Assembly: GCF_018130955.1 (NCBI RefSeq)
Contig: NZ_JAFCJM010000048.1
Span: 1-50,887, forward strand
DNA from: Bradyrhizobium liaoningense
GTDB lineage: Bacteria; Pseudomonadota; Alphaproteobacteria; Rhizobiales; Xanthobacteraceae
Length of the DNA: 50,887 nucleotides
Reading direction: 5' to 3'
The position numbers and the translations under genes are program-made. Of this stretch, positions 43,157 to 50,887 are shown in pieces (within the stretch, counting starts at the first letter, position 1; every line of letters starts with the position of its first letter). The notes below the pieces were generated by a model, which was not told the origin of the DNA, ran no database searches, and was given only the letters and a program-made list of their open reading frames with translations.

Positions 43157-43669
43157 CGCAGCTCCTGCGAGGAAATATGATTATTCGACTTGATTGAATA
43201 TCTTGCTATTTAATTATTATGCGATAATACCGAGTAAATAGTTATTTTCAAGAAATTATCTGATTATAATTTTAAAATGCGCAACCCCTTGCAGAAGCAG
43301 GCTATTCGGAGCAGACCATAGACAACAGTTCTGGAACCGGCCTGTCGCAAGACGGATGACCTGGGATCAAACGGGTCATGATCTCGGCTCCGCACTGAAC
43401 TAGCCAAGCGCGCTTAACGCATGCCTGTGCAGTCTCGACGCGCAGAACCTTCCCGCGATCAGTCCGGTCCCGCTCGTAGAAGGGACTTGCTGGGCGAGGA
43501 ACATCCATCCGGACGATAGATGTGCGGCCAGTGGCCACGTTCGGGCATCCAGCACCAAGCCTCAAAGGCGTAGTTCGAATTTTGCGAGCCCGCCTCGGAG
43601 GAGGTCAGGAGTCCGACACCGGCATTGGAACTGATCTTCGGTGAACCGGCATCTCCGCTGAACTGCCTA
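43157..43669. promoter_or_regulatory. Intergenic region with AT-rich island (43185-43280)
   Basis: The first 100 bases are strongly A+T-rich (gctatttaattattatgcg, gagtaaatagttattttc, ttataattttaaaatgcgc) and probably hold the promoter of the pssE - dehydrogenase - flippase operon. The rest (43290-43669) is of ordinary composition; an 87-codon minus-strand frame at 43302-43565 has no recognisable domain or ribosome site and is not called. Confidence 0.4.
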
Positions 43670-43772
43670 GAGCATGATCCGGAAAAGTGCGTAGCGGTTT
43701 TCCGAAAAGATCATGCTCAAACAATGAGCTAAAGCGCGATGGAGATTCAGCCTAAAGGCCATCGCGCTTTAG
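43670..43772. repeat. Bradyrhizobiaceae-type intergenic repeat with two hairpins; transcription end of secretion system 2
   Basis: Hairpin one pairs gagcatgatc with gatcatgctc (43670-43718), extended by cggaaaa/ttttccg. Hairpin two pairs ctaaagcgcgatgg with ccatcgcgctttag (43729-43772), a perfect 14-bp stem. This composite is familiar to me as a multicopy element of Bradyrhizobium and relatives. The TAA of the adaptor gene (43769-43771) lies inside the outer arm of hairpin two, so the element doubles as the likely terminator. Confidence 0.8.
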
Positions 43773-45196
43773 TACTCCCGGATGCTTTCATCCAGACCGC
43801 GAAGCAAGGGGTACAGGAAATAGGAAATCACGGTGCGCTTGCCGACTTTCAGTTCGGCCGTCACCGCCATACCCGGAATTAGTTGAATACGCTCAGGCGG
43901 CAGCCGAAGGTGCGTGTCGGACAAATCGACCAGTACGCGGTAATAGGGAGCTGGCGCGCGGCGCGCACCTTCGGCCTTCGTATCCGGCGAGAACGTGTCC
44001 TGACTGATGACCCGGACTTCTCCCGTTGCAGTTCCATATTTCTGGAAAGGGAACGCTTCGAACTTGATCCGGACCGCTTGTCCAAGCGCCACCTGACCGA
44101 TATCCCGCCCCTCGACGTTGACTTCCGCCTGAAGAGGCACGTCCCGCGGAACCAGGACAAACAGCGTTTCGGCTTCGCGAACCACCGAGCCGACTGTCCG
44201 GTTTGCGATATCGAGCACCACGGCATCTGCCGGCGCCTGCAGGACGATCAACTGTCGACGAAGCTCGGCCTTCTTCAATTCCTCTGCCGCGCTATTGCGC
44301 TTCGGCAGCGTCTCCGCCAGCTCTTGATAAGTGGTACGACGAAACTCCTCGGCGAAGACCTTCTGGTCAGCACGAGCCTTGTCCAGCCGATGCGTCGTAT
44401 CGGCGATACTGCCGCGAACGCGTGCCAAATTGCTCTCGACCTCGAGCCGTGCATCGCGAGACAGCAGAAAATTCAGCCGCGAACCGACCTCCTTGTCCAT
44501 CAGCGTGGTGCGCATGGCTTCAATTGAACGCATCGTGTCGAGTCGCTGAAGGAGAACCGCCTCTTCGTTCTGCGCTGTTTTAAGATTGGCTCGAGCGGAA
44601 GCGATCTGCGCGTCGTAGTTCTGGATCTGCGCCTCATAGGCGACCCTCCTCTGCAAGAACAACTTGCCCTGCAGGATCTGGTCCGCATTCCCGAGCTCCT
44701 TGACGGTATACTCGGTTCCATCCAGTTCGGCGCCCAGGCGATCGATCGACGCGTCGAATCCAGCCACTTTGCCGCGCAATTGATCGAGATCCGCCTGCGA
44801 GAACGTCGGATCGAGGGTAGCCAGAACGTCGCCGCGGTTGACGCGATCACCGGCCTTAACACGGATCTCGCGTATGACCGACGTTTCCAACGGCTGCACG
44901 ACCAGGTTGGGATGTGTCGTGGTCAATTTTCCCTGGGCGGTGACGATCATCTCCACTTGCGAAACGGATGCCCAGGTGACCGCGAAGGTAATCAGTGCAA
45001 GTACGCAGTAAAGGGTGAGACGCGCGAGCCGCGGCGGCGCTTGCTGCTCGACCTCGGTTGCATCGGACTGGAATTCGGCGATCACTGGCGCTCGCCTCGG
45101 CACTGGCCTGAACAGCTTTCGCCGTCGCTCGACCGTTCTGGCGAGGACCAGACCGTCCGGCTTCGCATCCGAACGTGATTTCCTTGTCTCCTTCAT
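43769..45196 (-). CDS. Type I secretion membrane-fusion protein (HlyD family), system 2
   Basis: A 475-residue adaptor from ATG 45196, which overlaps the ABC stop (ATGA). A cytoplasmic N-terminal tail of about 55 residues (longer than in system 1) precedes one transmembrane helix (LTLYCVLALITFAVTWASV). Then come lipoyl half LETSVIREIRVKAGDRVNRG, a long coiled coil (about 130-320), LQAPADAVVLDIANRTVGSV and the barrel end IQLIPGMAVTAELKVGKRTV. It closes the operon of the giant repeat protein. Confidence 0.93.
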   Translation of the reverse strand: MKETRKSRSDAKPDGLVLARTVERRRKLFRPVPRRAPVIAEFQSDATEVEQQAPPRLARLTLYCVLALITFAVTWASVSQVEMIVTAQGKLTTTHPNLVVQPLETSVIREIRVKAGDRVNRGDVLATLDPTFSQADLDQLRGKVAGFDASIDRLGAELDGTEYTVKELGNADQILQGKLFLQRRVAYEAQIQNYDAQIASARANLKTAQNEEAVLLQRLDTMRSIEAMRTTLMDKEVGSRLNFLLSRDARLEVESNLARVRGSIADTTHRLDKARADQKVFAEEFRRTTYQELAETLPKRNSAAEELKKAELRRQLIVLQAPADAVVLDIANRTVGSVVREAETLFVLVPRDVPLQAEVNVEGRDIGQVALGQAVRIKFEAFPFQKYGTATGEVRVISQDTFSPDTKAEGARRAPAPYYRVLVDLSDTHLRLPPERIQLIPGMAVTAELKVGKRTVISYFLYPLLRGLDESIREY

Positions 45197-47406
45197 GCAA
45201 TCTGCTTCATCTGTTGGTTCCACAAATGCCTGTAGATGGTGCATTTCGACAGGAGGTGGTCGTGGCGATCCACGTCGACGATCCGGCCGCGGTCCATCAC
45301 CAGGATCTGGCTTGCTTCGGTCAGCATTGATAGCCGATGCGAGACGATGATGACGGTGCGCCCTGCCGCCAAACGGCGGAGATTGCGCCTGATGATCATT
45401 TCGCTTTCGGAGTCGAGGGCACTCGTCGCTTCATCGAAAATCACGATCCGTGGATTGACGATCAGAGCCCTCGCAATCGCGAGCCGCTGCTTCTGTCCGC
45501 CGGACAGGTTCGAGGCGTCTTCCTCGAGCATGGTGTCGAAGCCACGGGGCAGCCGCTCGATGAACTCGTCGGCGCCTGCGAGCTGCGCCGCAGCGACGAC
45601 CTCGGCAAAGGTCGCGTCACGTTTCACGCAGGCGATGTTGTCGCGAACCGTACCGCGAAACAGGAAATTGTCCTGTAAGACGATGCCGAGGTTTCGGCGC
45701 AGATGCGCCAGGTCGAGCTCCCGCGAATCATATCCGTCGATACGCAACAGCCCCTGCTGCACCGGATACATGCCCGAGATCAGCCTTGTGAGGGTCGTCT
45801 TGCCGGAGCCGCTCCGGCCCACGATCCCGAAGATCGAACCTGGCTCGACAGCGAAGGAGACATCATCAAGCGCCGGCGCTCCCTCAGCTCCGTAGCGAAA
45901 AGAAACGCTCTCGAACTCGATCTTGCCGGCGAAGTCGGGCCGCAGCCCATCTTTCCTACCATCACGCTCAGGCTTCTGATTCATCACCTCGCCGAGCATT
46001 TTCACGGCAAGAGCAACTTCCTGGTACTCGTGCACCATGGTCACGAGTTGGACCAGCGGTCCGGAGACCCTCCCGGCCAACATGTTAAAGGCGACGAGCG
46101 CGCCGATTGTCATCTCCCCAGAGAAGACATCGAGTGCGCCGACAGCGATAATCCCAAGTGTCATGATCTTCTCGAGAAATCCGGTGAGCGCCTGGGCGCC
46201 TGCGGAGATCTTCTCGACACCGAATCGCATGGTCACCGACTGTGCACAGCGGCTATCCCAGATCCTGCCCTGCAAGGGCTCCATCCCCAGCGACTTCACG
46301 GTGCGCATACCGTGAACCGTCTCGACCAGGAGAGCCTGCCGCGCGCCTTCCGCCTGGTAGAGATCGTAAAGACGACGCCGGAAAGGACCCATGAGCAGGC
46401 CTATAACAGCGCCGCTCGTGGCAGTGAAGGCCAGAACCATGAAAGTCAGTTTGACGCTGTAGAGCGCAAGTACCGGCAGGAAGACGAACAACGAAAGCAC
46501 GTCGAGGGTCGTCAAAAACAGGCGCCCGGTCAGAAACTCACGAATCCGCGCCGCTTGCTGCATGTGCTTGACCAGGACACCCGCGGCCATATGCTCGAAA
46601 AAAGTGACCGGCAACCCGAGGAGATGACCGAACGTCTTTGTAGCAACTCGAATGTCGACCCGATTGGTCGCATAAAGCAGCAGGTAACGCCGTAGAAAGC
46701 CGAATATCGCGTCAAAGATGAGTGCGACGGTCGCCCCTGCCGCGAGGACGTAGAGCGTGGTGAAACTCTCGTGAACCAGAACTTTGTCGATGACGAGCTG
46801 GAAGAAGATCGGGATGACGAGGCCCAACGCATAGAGCAGGATGGCGGCAATCGCGACGTCCCCAAACAGTCGCCATTGACGAAGCAGTTCCGGTACGAAC
46901 CACCGGAGGCCGAAACTCCTCCGACCATCCTGTGTCAACTGCCCGCGTTTGACCAGGATCGTGTCTCCGGCCCATTGGGCACAGAAGCGGTCCCGGTCGA
47001 CAACCAAGACCTCGTGCTTGCGGTCGGCGAGCGGGTCGAAGACGCTGACGACCTCAGCCCCCTCAGCTCCCCGCCCCGCGGCAAGAACAACGATCCAGTT
47101 GCCATTGGCGAGCCGAACCAGCGCCGGATAGGCCTCTCCGAGACGAATCAGCGCGCCCCAGTCCAGTTTCGTGCTTCTGGCGCGCAGGCCTGCATCCTTG
47201 GCCATGCGCAACAGGAGATTCAACGAGAGCGGCGCGGCCACGGCGTAGGCGTGCTTCAGACGCTCGACCGGCAGATCGATGCCATGATGACCGGAAATCT
47301 TGGACAGGCATTCCAACGCCGTCTGCGTCGCCAATTCCGGCGCGTCCGCAACCCGGTCCTCCGCGCCGCCAGCGGCGTCGATTTCAGCGGAAATTCGAAG
47401 AGACAT
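45193..47406 (-). CDS. Type I secretion ABC exporter with degenerate C39-like domain (HlyB-like), system 2
   Basis: A 737-residue exporter. Residues about 25-150 form a C39-peptidase-like domain in which the catalytic Cys position of the DCG motif is replaced (TQTALECLSKISGHHGIDLP), as in HlyB, where it binds unfolded substrate rather than cleaving it. The transmembrane domain (about 175-440) is followed by the ATPase with GRSGSGKTTLTRL (Walker A), NLSGGQKQRLAIARAL and IVIFDEATSALDS (Walker B). Its class differs from the PrtD-like exporter at 14.5 kb, so the two systems probably handle different substrates. Confidence 0.94.
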   Translation of the reverse strand: MSLRISAEIDAAGGAEDRVADAPELATQTALECLSKISGHHGIDLPVERLKHAYAVAAPLSLNLLLRMAKDAGLRARSTKLDWGALIRLGEAYPALVRLANGNWIVVLAAGRGAEGAEVVSVFDPLADRKHEVLVVDRDRFCAQWAGDTILVKRGQLTQDGRRSFGLRWFVPELLRQWRLFGDVAIAAILLYALGLVIPIFFQLVIDKVLVHESFTTLYVLAAGATVALIFDAIFGFLRRYLLLYATNRVDIRVATKTFGHLLGLPVTFFEHMAAGVLVKHMQQAARIREFLTGRLFLTTLDVLSLFVFLPVLALYSVKLTFMVLAFTATSGAVIGLLMGPFRRRLYDLYQAEGARQALLVETVHGMRTVKSLGMEPLQGRIWDSRCAQSVTMRFGVEKISAGAQALTGFLEKIMTLGIIAVGALDVFSGEMTIGALVAFNMLAGRVSGPLVQLVTMVHEYQEVALAVKMLGEVMNQKPERDGRKDGLRPDFAGKIEFESVSFRYGAEGAPALDDVSFAVEPGSIFGIVGRSGSGKTTLTRLISGMYPVQQGLLRIDGYDSRELDLAHLRRNLGIVLQDNFLFRGTVRDNIACVKRDATFAEVVAAAQLAGADEFIERLPRGFDTMLEEDASNLSGGQKQRLAIARALIVNPRIVIFDEATSALDSESEMIIRRNLRRLAAGRTVIIVSHRLSMLTEASQILVMDRGRIVDVDRHDHLLSKCTIYRHLWNQQMKQIA

Positions 47407-47701
47407 TCAGAGACCGTGTGTTGGGCGCAAGCGCATCACGTCCACCCGCACCGTTGTGCGACTCAGCTGGCTGATTCCGCCGGACCACGCCCGCATCAAC
47501 CAGGCCCTGAAGTGCCTTCTGCATCACATCGACCGAATTGGCGAAGGATTCGACCGAAAAAATCAGTCGCTGAGAGAACACTCGTTTGGGAACGTTGTTG
47601 GCGTCACGCTCCGTCGGTGAAAGACTGACCAGATCGATGCGGACGATGGTGCCGCTGACGGTAATTTCTTCGATTCCATCGGTATAAAGTTCGGCGTGCA
47701 T
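47384..47701 (-). CDS. Small conserved-looking protein of secretion operon 2, function unknown
   Basis: A 105-residue protein between the giant substrate and the exporter, overlapping the exporter start by 23 bases. AGGAGA lies 6 bases before the ATG, good support for translation. It reads as folded in the first 75 residues (EEITVSGTIVRIDLVSLSPT, RVFSQRLIFSVESFANSVDV, MQKALQGLVDAGVV) with a disordered tail. No family recognised; position suggests a role with the type I exporter or its substrate, for example as a chaperone (inference). Confidence 0.72.
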   Translation of the reverse strand: MHAELYTDGIEEITVSGTIVRIDLVSLSPTERDANNVPKRVFSQRLIFSVESFANSVDVMQKALQGLVDAGVVRRNQPAESHNGAGGRDALAPNTRSLNVSSNFR

Positions 47702-47711
47702 CTTACGTCTC

Positions 47712-50700
47712 CTATGCTGCTAGCTGAGGTCTGAATAGTACGTCCACCGCGTAACTCGTCGCATTGAAAGTGTTCGTCGGGAACAGACTATCGGTCCCGT
47801 ACGCGTAGACGCCGTTGCCGCCGCTGGACGAAGACGACGGAGCCGTTAGCGGCCCGCTCGTGACGGAACTAGCAAAGAGGTTTGGATCCGAAGAATAACC
47901 TCCCGCACTGTGGTAGGACGCAACATAGGTGGTCCCCGCAGCGATCGTCACCGGAGTGCTGAAGTTGACCTGCTGCCAGCCACTCGCCGTTTCATTGGTG
48001 AACGTGGCCGTCGCCAGAAGCGTGCCGGTACTGCTCCACAGATCGGCAACGTGCGTCCCCGTGTTGGACGCTCCCTTATAGAAGCGCAGTCCGATGATAT
48101 CACCCGAGGTGGACGCCTGGAATTTCATACCAACCTCAATCGCCTTGCCATCGTTGGCCGATACAACACTCGGCGTGGGATTGGAGCTGAACAGGCTAAC
48201 GACGTTGGACGATGGGGCATGCACCGTCACGTTGACGGAGGCGCTTGCAGTGCCGCCCCGGCCATCTGAGATGGAGTAGTCGAAAGAAGTCGACCCGGTA
48301 AAGCCGCTCGCTGCCGTAAACGTCACCGAATTGTTCTGGGCGTTGAAGCTGGCGGTCCCATTAGCGGCACCGCTCACGCCAGTAATCGTCAGAGCGTCCC
48401 CGTTCGGATCGGTATCGTTGGCAAGCAGTGCCGTCCCAGCGATAGTGAAGGGGATGCCTTGAGTGGCGTCGAAGCCGCTATCATTCGCAGCCACCGGCGG
48501 CTGGTTGCTACCGCCGGAGCCGTTGAAGACGACGTCGACCCAGTAGTTGCTGGCGTTATACGTGCTGGTTGGGAACAGATTGCCGGTTCCGTAGGCATAG
48601 AGGCCATTGTTGCTCGCAGGAGCCGTGAGCGGACCGCTGGTGCGAGCGGTGGTGAAGTAGTTGGAGGTGGAAGCATAATGACCATTGCTGTGAAAGCTCG
48701 CCACGTAGGTCGTGCCGGCCGCGATGGACACGGGATTGCTGAATGCGACGGTCTGCCAGCCACTGCTGCCCTCATTGGTGAAAGTCGCGCTCGCCAGTAG
48801 CGTGCCGGTGCTGCTCCACAACGAACCCGTATGAGTCCCGGGGTCATTTGCACTCTTGTAATACTTGATGCCCGTGATCGTGCCTGCCACGGAGGACGTA
48901 AACCGCACGCCAAGATTGACTTGCGACGAATCGGAACCCGACAGGATGGCCGGCGTGTCCGAGCTCGAGAACAGGCTCACGGTTGAGGGCGTTGTCGTCA
49001 CCGTGAGATTGAACGTCTCGCTGGCTGACAGACCGCCGAGATCGGTGGCCGAGGTCCTGACGCTGAGGGTGCCAGCATCGGTGGACGTTGGTGTACCGCT
49101 GAAGGTCCGTGTCGAGGCATTGAAGGTCAGCCATGCGGGAAGTGCCGTGCCGTCGGCGGCAGTCGCTGTGTAGGCGAGCAAATCCCCGGAATCGACGTCG
49201 GTGAAGGTGCCCGCAGGCAGCGTCAAGGAGAATGATGTACCGATTGTCGCGGTCTGGTCGCCGGTCTGGGCGGCCAGCACCGGCGCGTCGTTGGCGCCAT
49301 GAATTGTGACGGTGAGCGTGGTCGATGACGTGGCGCCGGCGGTGTCGCGCATCGTGTAATTGAAGGCATCGGTGAGCGTGTCGGTCGACAGCCGCAAGGC
49401 CTGCACGGCCGGATCCGTCTCGGTGACCGTATATGTGAAGGTGCCCGAGGCATTGAGCACGAGGCTGCCGTGCGCTCCAGACAGCGCTGAACCGAGTATG
49501 CCGCCGGTCGAGCCGAAACTGACGGCGGTGACCGTCTTGGTATCGCCCGCGTCGGGATCGGTATCGTTGGTCAGCACGTTGCCAGTGGCCGCCGTACCAC
49601 CGGCACTGTTGTTCACGCCGCCCTTCTCGGTGGCATCACCGGCGTCAGCAACCGCGGTTGGTGGCGTATTGTTGGGATTGGAGGAGCCGTTGAAGACGAC
49701 GTCGACCCAGTAGTTGGAGGCGTTATACGTGCTGGTTGGGAACAGATTGCCGGTTCCGTAGGCATAGAGGCCATTGTTGCTCGCAGGAGCCGTGAGCGGA
49801 CCGCTGGTGCGAGCGGTGGTGAAGTAGTTGGAGGTGGAAGCATAATGACCATTGCTGTGAAAGCTCGCCACGTAGGTCGTGCCGGCCGCGATGGACACGG
49901 GATTGCTGAATGCGACGGTCTGCCAGCCACTGCTGCCCTCATTGGTGAAAGTCGCGCTCGCCAGTAGCGTGCCGGTGCTGCTCCACAACGAACCCGTATG
50001 AGTCCCGGGGTCATTTGCACTCTTGTAATACTTGATGCCCGTGATCGTGCCTGCCACGGAGGACGTAAACCGCACGCCAAGATTGACTTGCGACGAATCG
50101 GAACCCGACAGGATGGCCGGCGTGTCCGAGCTCGAGAACAGGCTCACGGTTGAGGGCGTTGTCGTCACCGTGAGATTGAACGTCTCGCTGGCTGACAGAC
50201 CGCCGAGATCGGTGGCCGAGGTCCTGACGCTGAGGGTGCCAGCATCGGTGGACGTTGGTGTACCGCTGAAGGTCCGTGTCGAGGCATTGAAGGTCAGCCA
50301 TGCGGGAAGTGCCGTGCCGTCGGCGGCAGTCGCTGTGTAGGCGAGCAAATCCCCGGAATCGACGTCGGTGAAGGTGCCCGCAGGCAGCGTCAAGGAGAAT
50401 GATGTACCGATTGTCGCGGTCTGGTCGCCGGTCTGGGCGGCCAGCACCGGCGCGTCGTTGGCGCCATGAATTGTGACGGTGAGCGTGGTCGATGACGTGG
50501 CGCCGGCGGTGTCGCGCATCGTGTAATTGAAGGCATCGGTGAGCGTGTCGGTCGACAGCCGCAAGGCCTGCACGGCCGGATCCGTCTCGGTGACCGTATA
50601 TGTGAAGGTGCCCGAGGCATTGAGCACGAGGCTGCCGTGCGCTCCAGACAGCGCTGAACCGAGTATGCCGCCGGTCGAGCCGAAACTGACGGCGGTGACC

Positions 50701-50887
50701 GTCTTGGTATCGCCCGCGTCGGGATCGGTATCGTTGGTCAGCACGTTGCCAGTGGCCGCCGTACCACCGGCACTGTTGTTCACGCCGCCCTTCTCGGTGG
50801 CATCACCGGCGTCAGCAACCGCGGTTGGTGGCGTATTGTTGGGATTGGAGGAGCCGTTGAAGACGACGTCGACCCAGTAGTTGGAGG
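47712..50887 (-). CDS. Giant cell-surface repeat protein (VCBS/cadherin-like, Ig and DUF4082 modules), C-terminal part
   Basis: At least 1,058 residues, open at the right edge, so the true start lies outside. Each 389-residue unit holds a VCBS-like domain (GNVLTNDTDPDAGDTKTVTA), a putative Ig/cadherin domain (LPAGTFTDVDSGDLLAYTAT) and a DUF4082 module (GTHTGSLWSSTGTLLASATF). After the last full unit come a cadherin-like domain (LLANDTDPNGDALTITGVSG) and a final, divergent DUF4082 ending VDVLFRPQLAA. No RTX nonapeptides are seen; the end of the last module may serve as the type I signal. It heads the operon with the small protein, HlyB-like exporter and adaptor, which probably export it as an adhesin or matrix protein. 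Confidence 0.9.
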   Translation of the reverse strand, partial: SNYWVDVVFNGSSNPNNTPPTAVADAGDATEKGGVNNSAGGTAATGNVLTNDTDPDAGDTKTVTAVSFGSTGGILGSALSGAHGSLVLNASGTFTYTVTETDPAVQALRLSTDTLTDAFNYTMRDTAGATSSTTLTVTIHGANDAPVLAAQTGDQTATIGTSFSLTLPAGTFTDVDSGDLLAYTATAADGTALPAWLTFNASTRTFSGTPTSTDAGTLSVRTSATDLGGLSASETFNLTVTTTPSTVSLFSSSDTPAILSGSDSSQVNLGVRFTSSVAGTITGIKYYKSANDPGTHTGSLWSSTGTLLASATFTNEGSSGWQTVAFSNPVSIAAGTTYVASFHSNGHYASTSNYFTTARTSGPLTAPASNNGLYAYGTGNLFPTSTYNASNYWVDVVFNGSSNPNNTPPTAVADAGDATEKGGVNNSAGGTAATGNVLTNDTDPDAGDTKTVTAVSFGSTGGILGSALSGAHGSLVLNASGTFTYTVTETDPAVQALRLSTDTLTDAFNYTMRDTAGATSSTTLTVTIHGANDAPVLAAQTGDQTATIGTSFSLTLPAGTFTDVDSGDLLAYTATAADGTALPAWLTFNASTRTFSGTPTSTDAGTLSVRTSATDLGGLSASETFNLTVTTTPSTVSLFSSSDTPAILSGSDSSQVNLGVRFTSSVAGTITGIKYYKSANDPGTHTGSLWSSTGTLLASATFTNEGSSGWQTVAFSNPVSIAAGTTYVASFHSNGHYASTSNYFTTARTSGPLTAPASNNGLYAYGTGNLFPTSTYNASNYWVDVVFNGSGGSNQPPVAANDSGFDATQGIPFTIAGTALLANDTDPNGDALTITGVSGAANGTASFNAQNNSVTFTAASGFTGSTSFDYSISDGRGGTASASVNVTVHAPSSNVVSLFSSNPTPSVVSANDGKAIEVGMKFQASTSGDIIGLRFYKGASNTGTHVADLWSSTGTLLATATFTNETASGWQQVNFSTPVTIAAGTTYVASYHSAGGYSSDPNLFASSVTSGPLTAPSSSSSGGNGVYAYGTDSLFPTNTFNATSYAVDVLFRPQLAA
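48518..50887 (-). repeat. 1,167-bp tandem coding repeat, two full copies plus the start of a third
   Basis: Copy one spans about 48518-49684, copy two 49685-50851, and a third begins at 50852. Comparing fixed points 1,167 bases apart shows near-complete identity; the only difference I found is gct/gga near 48556/49723. The unit is 389 codons and keeps the frame. Such identity over more than 1 kb implies recent expansion or ongoing gene conversion, and copy number may vary or be collapsed in assemblies. Confidence 0.93.

Noticed and set aside
43302..43565. 87-codon minus-strand frame, considered as a PilZ-like relic
   Set aside because: The pattern is too loose, the RxxxR and DxSxxG motifs are not present.
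1..50887. CRISPR arrays, tRNA/rRNA genes, replication origins and riboswitches
   Set aside because: No regularly spaced short repeats, no cloverleaf-like or rRNA-like sequence and no recognisable riboswitch core were seen; the only tandem repeats are coding.

Overview
The window looks like part of a large surface-polysaccharide (exopolysaccharide/capsule/LPS-type) locus from a high-GC alphaproteobacterium, most probably Bradyrhizobium or a close relative. Supporting signs are a paired-hairpin intergenic repeat at 43670-43772 that I recognise as common in Bradyrhizobiaceae, PssD/PssE-type glycosyltransferase halves, a BTLCP (LapG-like) cysteine protease, PrsDE-like type I secretion genes, and GC-rich genes separated by strikingly AT-rich islands. 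No rRNA, tRNA or CRISPR was seen. All identifications come from reading translated sequence; no database search was run.

Layout. 0.1-6.4 kb: a GNAT acetyltransferase (minus), then on the plus strand an FkbH-like protein with its acyl carrier protein, and a large extracellular protein joining Ig, DUF4082 and Calx-beta modules to a sorbosone-dehydrogenase domain. 6.5-9.3 kb: an operon of GT2, polysaccharide deacetylase and formyltransferase. 10-11.5 kb: a Sec-exported beta-helix protein and a BTLCP protease. 12.3-18.9 kb: type I secretion system 1 (beta-helix substrate, PrtD-like ABC, HlyD-like adaptor) followed by a 2OG-Fe(II) oxygenase flanked by duplicated hlyD 3' ends. 19.6-36.5 kb: GMC oxidoreductase, aldo/keto reductase, two methyltransferases, a second deacetylase, seven glycosyltransferases counting PssD, a Wzy-like polymerase and a DegT aminotransferase. 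36.8-42.9 kb: SDR epimerase, DegT aminotransferase, hexapeptide acetyltransferase, Wzx flippase, Gfo/Idh/MocA dehydrogenase and PssE. 43.8-50.9 kb: type I secretion system 2 (giant repeat protein, small linker protein, HlyB-like ABC, HlyD-like adaptor).

How it fits together (inference). Nucleotide-sugar genes (dehydrogenase, aminotransferase, acetyltransferase, epimerase) fit synthesis of a 3-acetamido uronic-acid-type sugar. The glycosyltransferases would build a repeat unit on a lipid carrier, Wzx would flip it and Wzy polymerise it. Deacetylases, formyl/acetyl transferases, methyltransferases and the FkbH/ACP pair would decorate it. The two type I systems export beta-helix and cadherin/VCBS-like proteins that probably bind or act on the same polysaccharide, and the BTLCP protease is a candidate for trimming them. 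The initiating sugar-phosphate transferase and Wza/Wzc are not in the window.

Most notable: several gene relics keep 4-base stop/start overlaps with their neighbours, including what looks like reciprocal decay of two pssD-pssE pairs (pssE relic beside an intact pssD at 34.8 kb; intact pssE beside a relic ending in a pssD-like tail at 42.9 kb). Also notable are an essentially identical 1,167-bp tandem coding repeat running off the right edge, a hydroxylase-like gene downstream of a type I exporter, and TTAA-rich islands with odd-centred palindromes in front of most operons.
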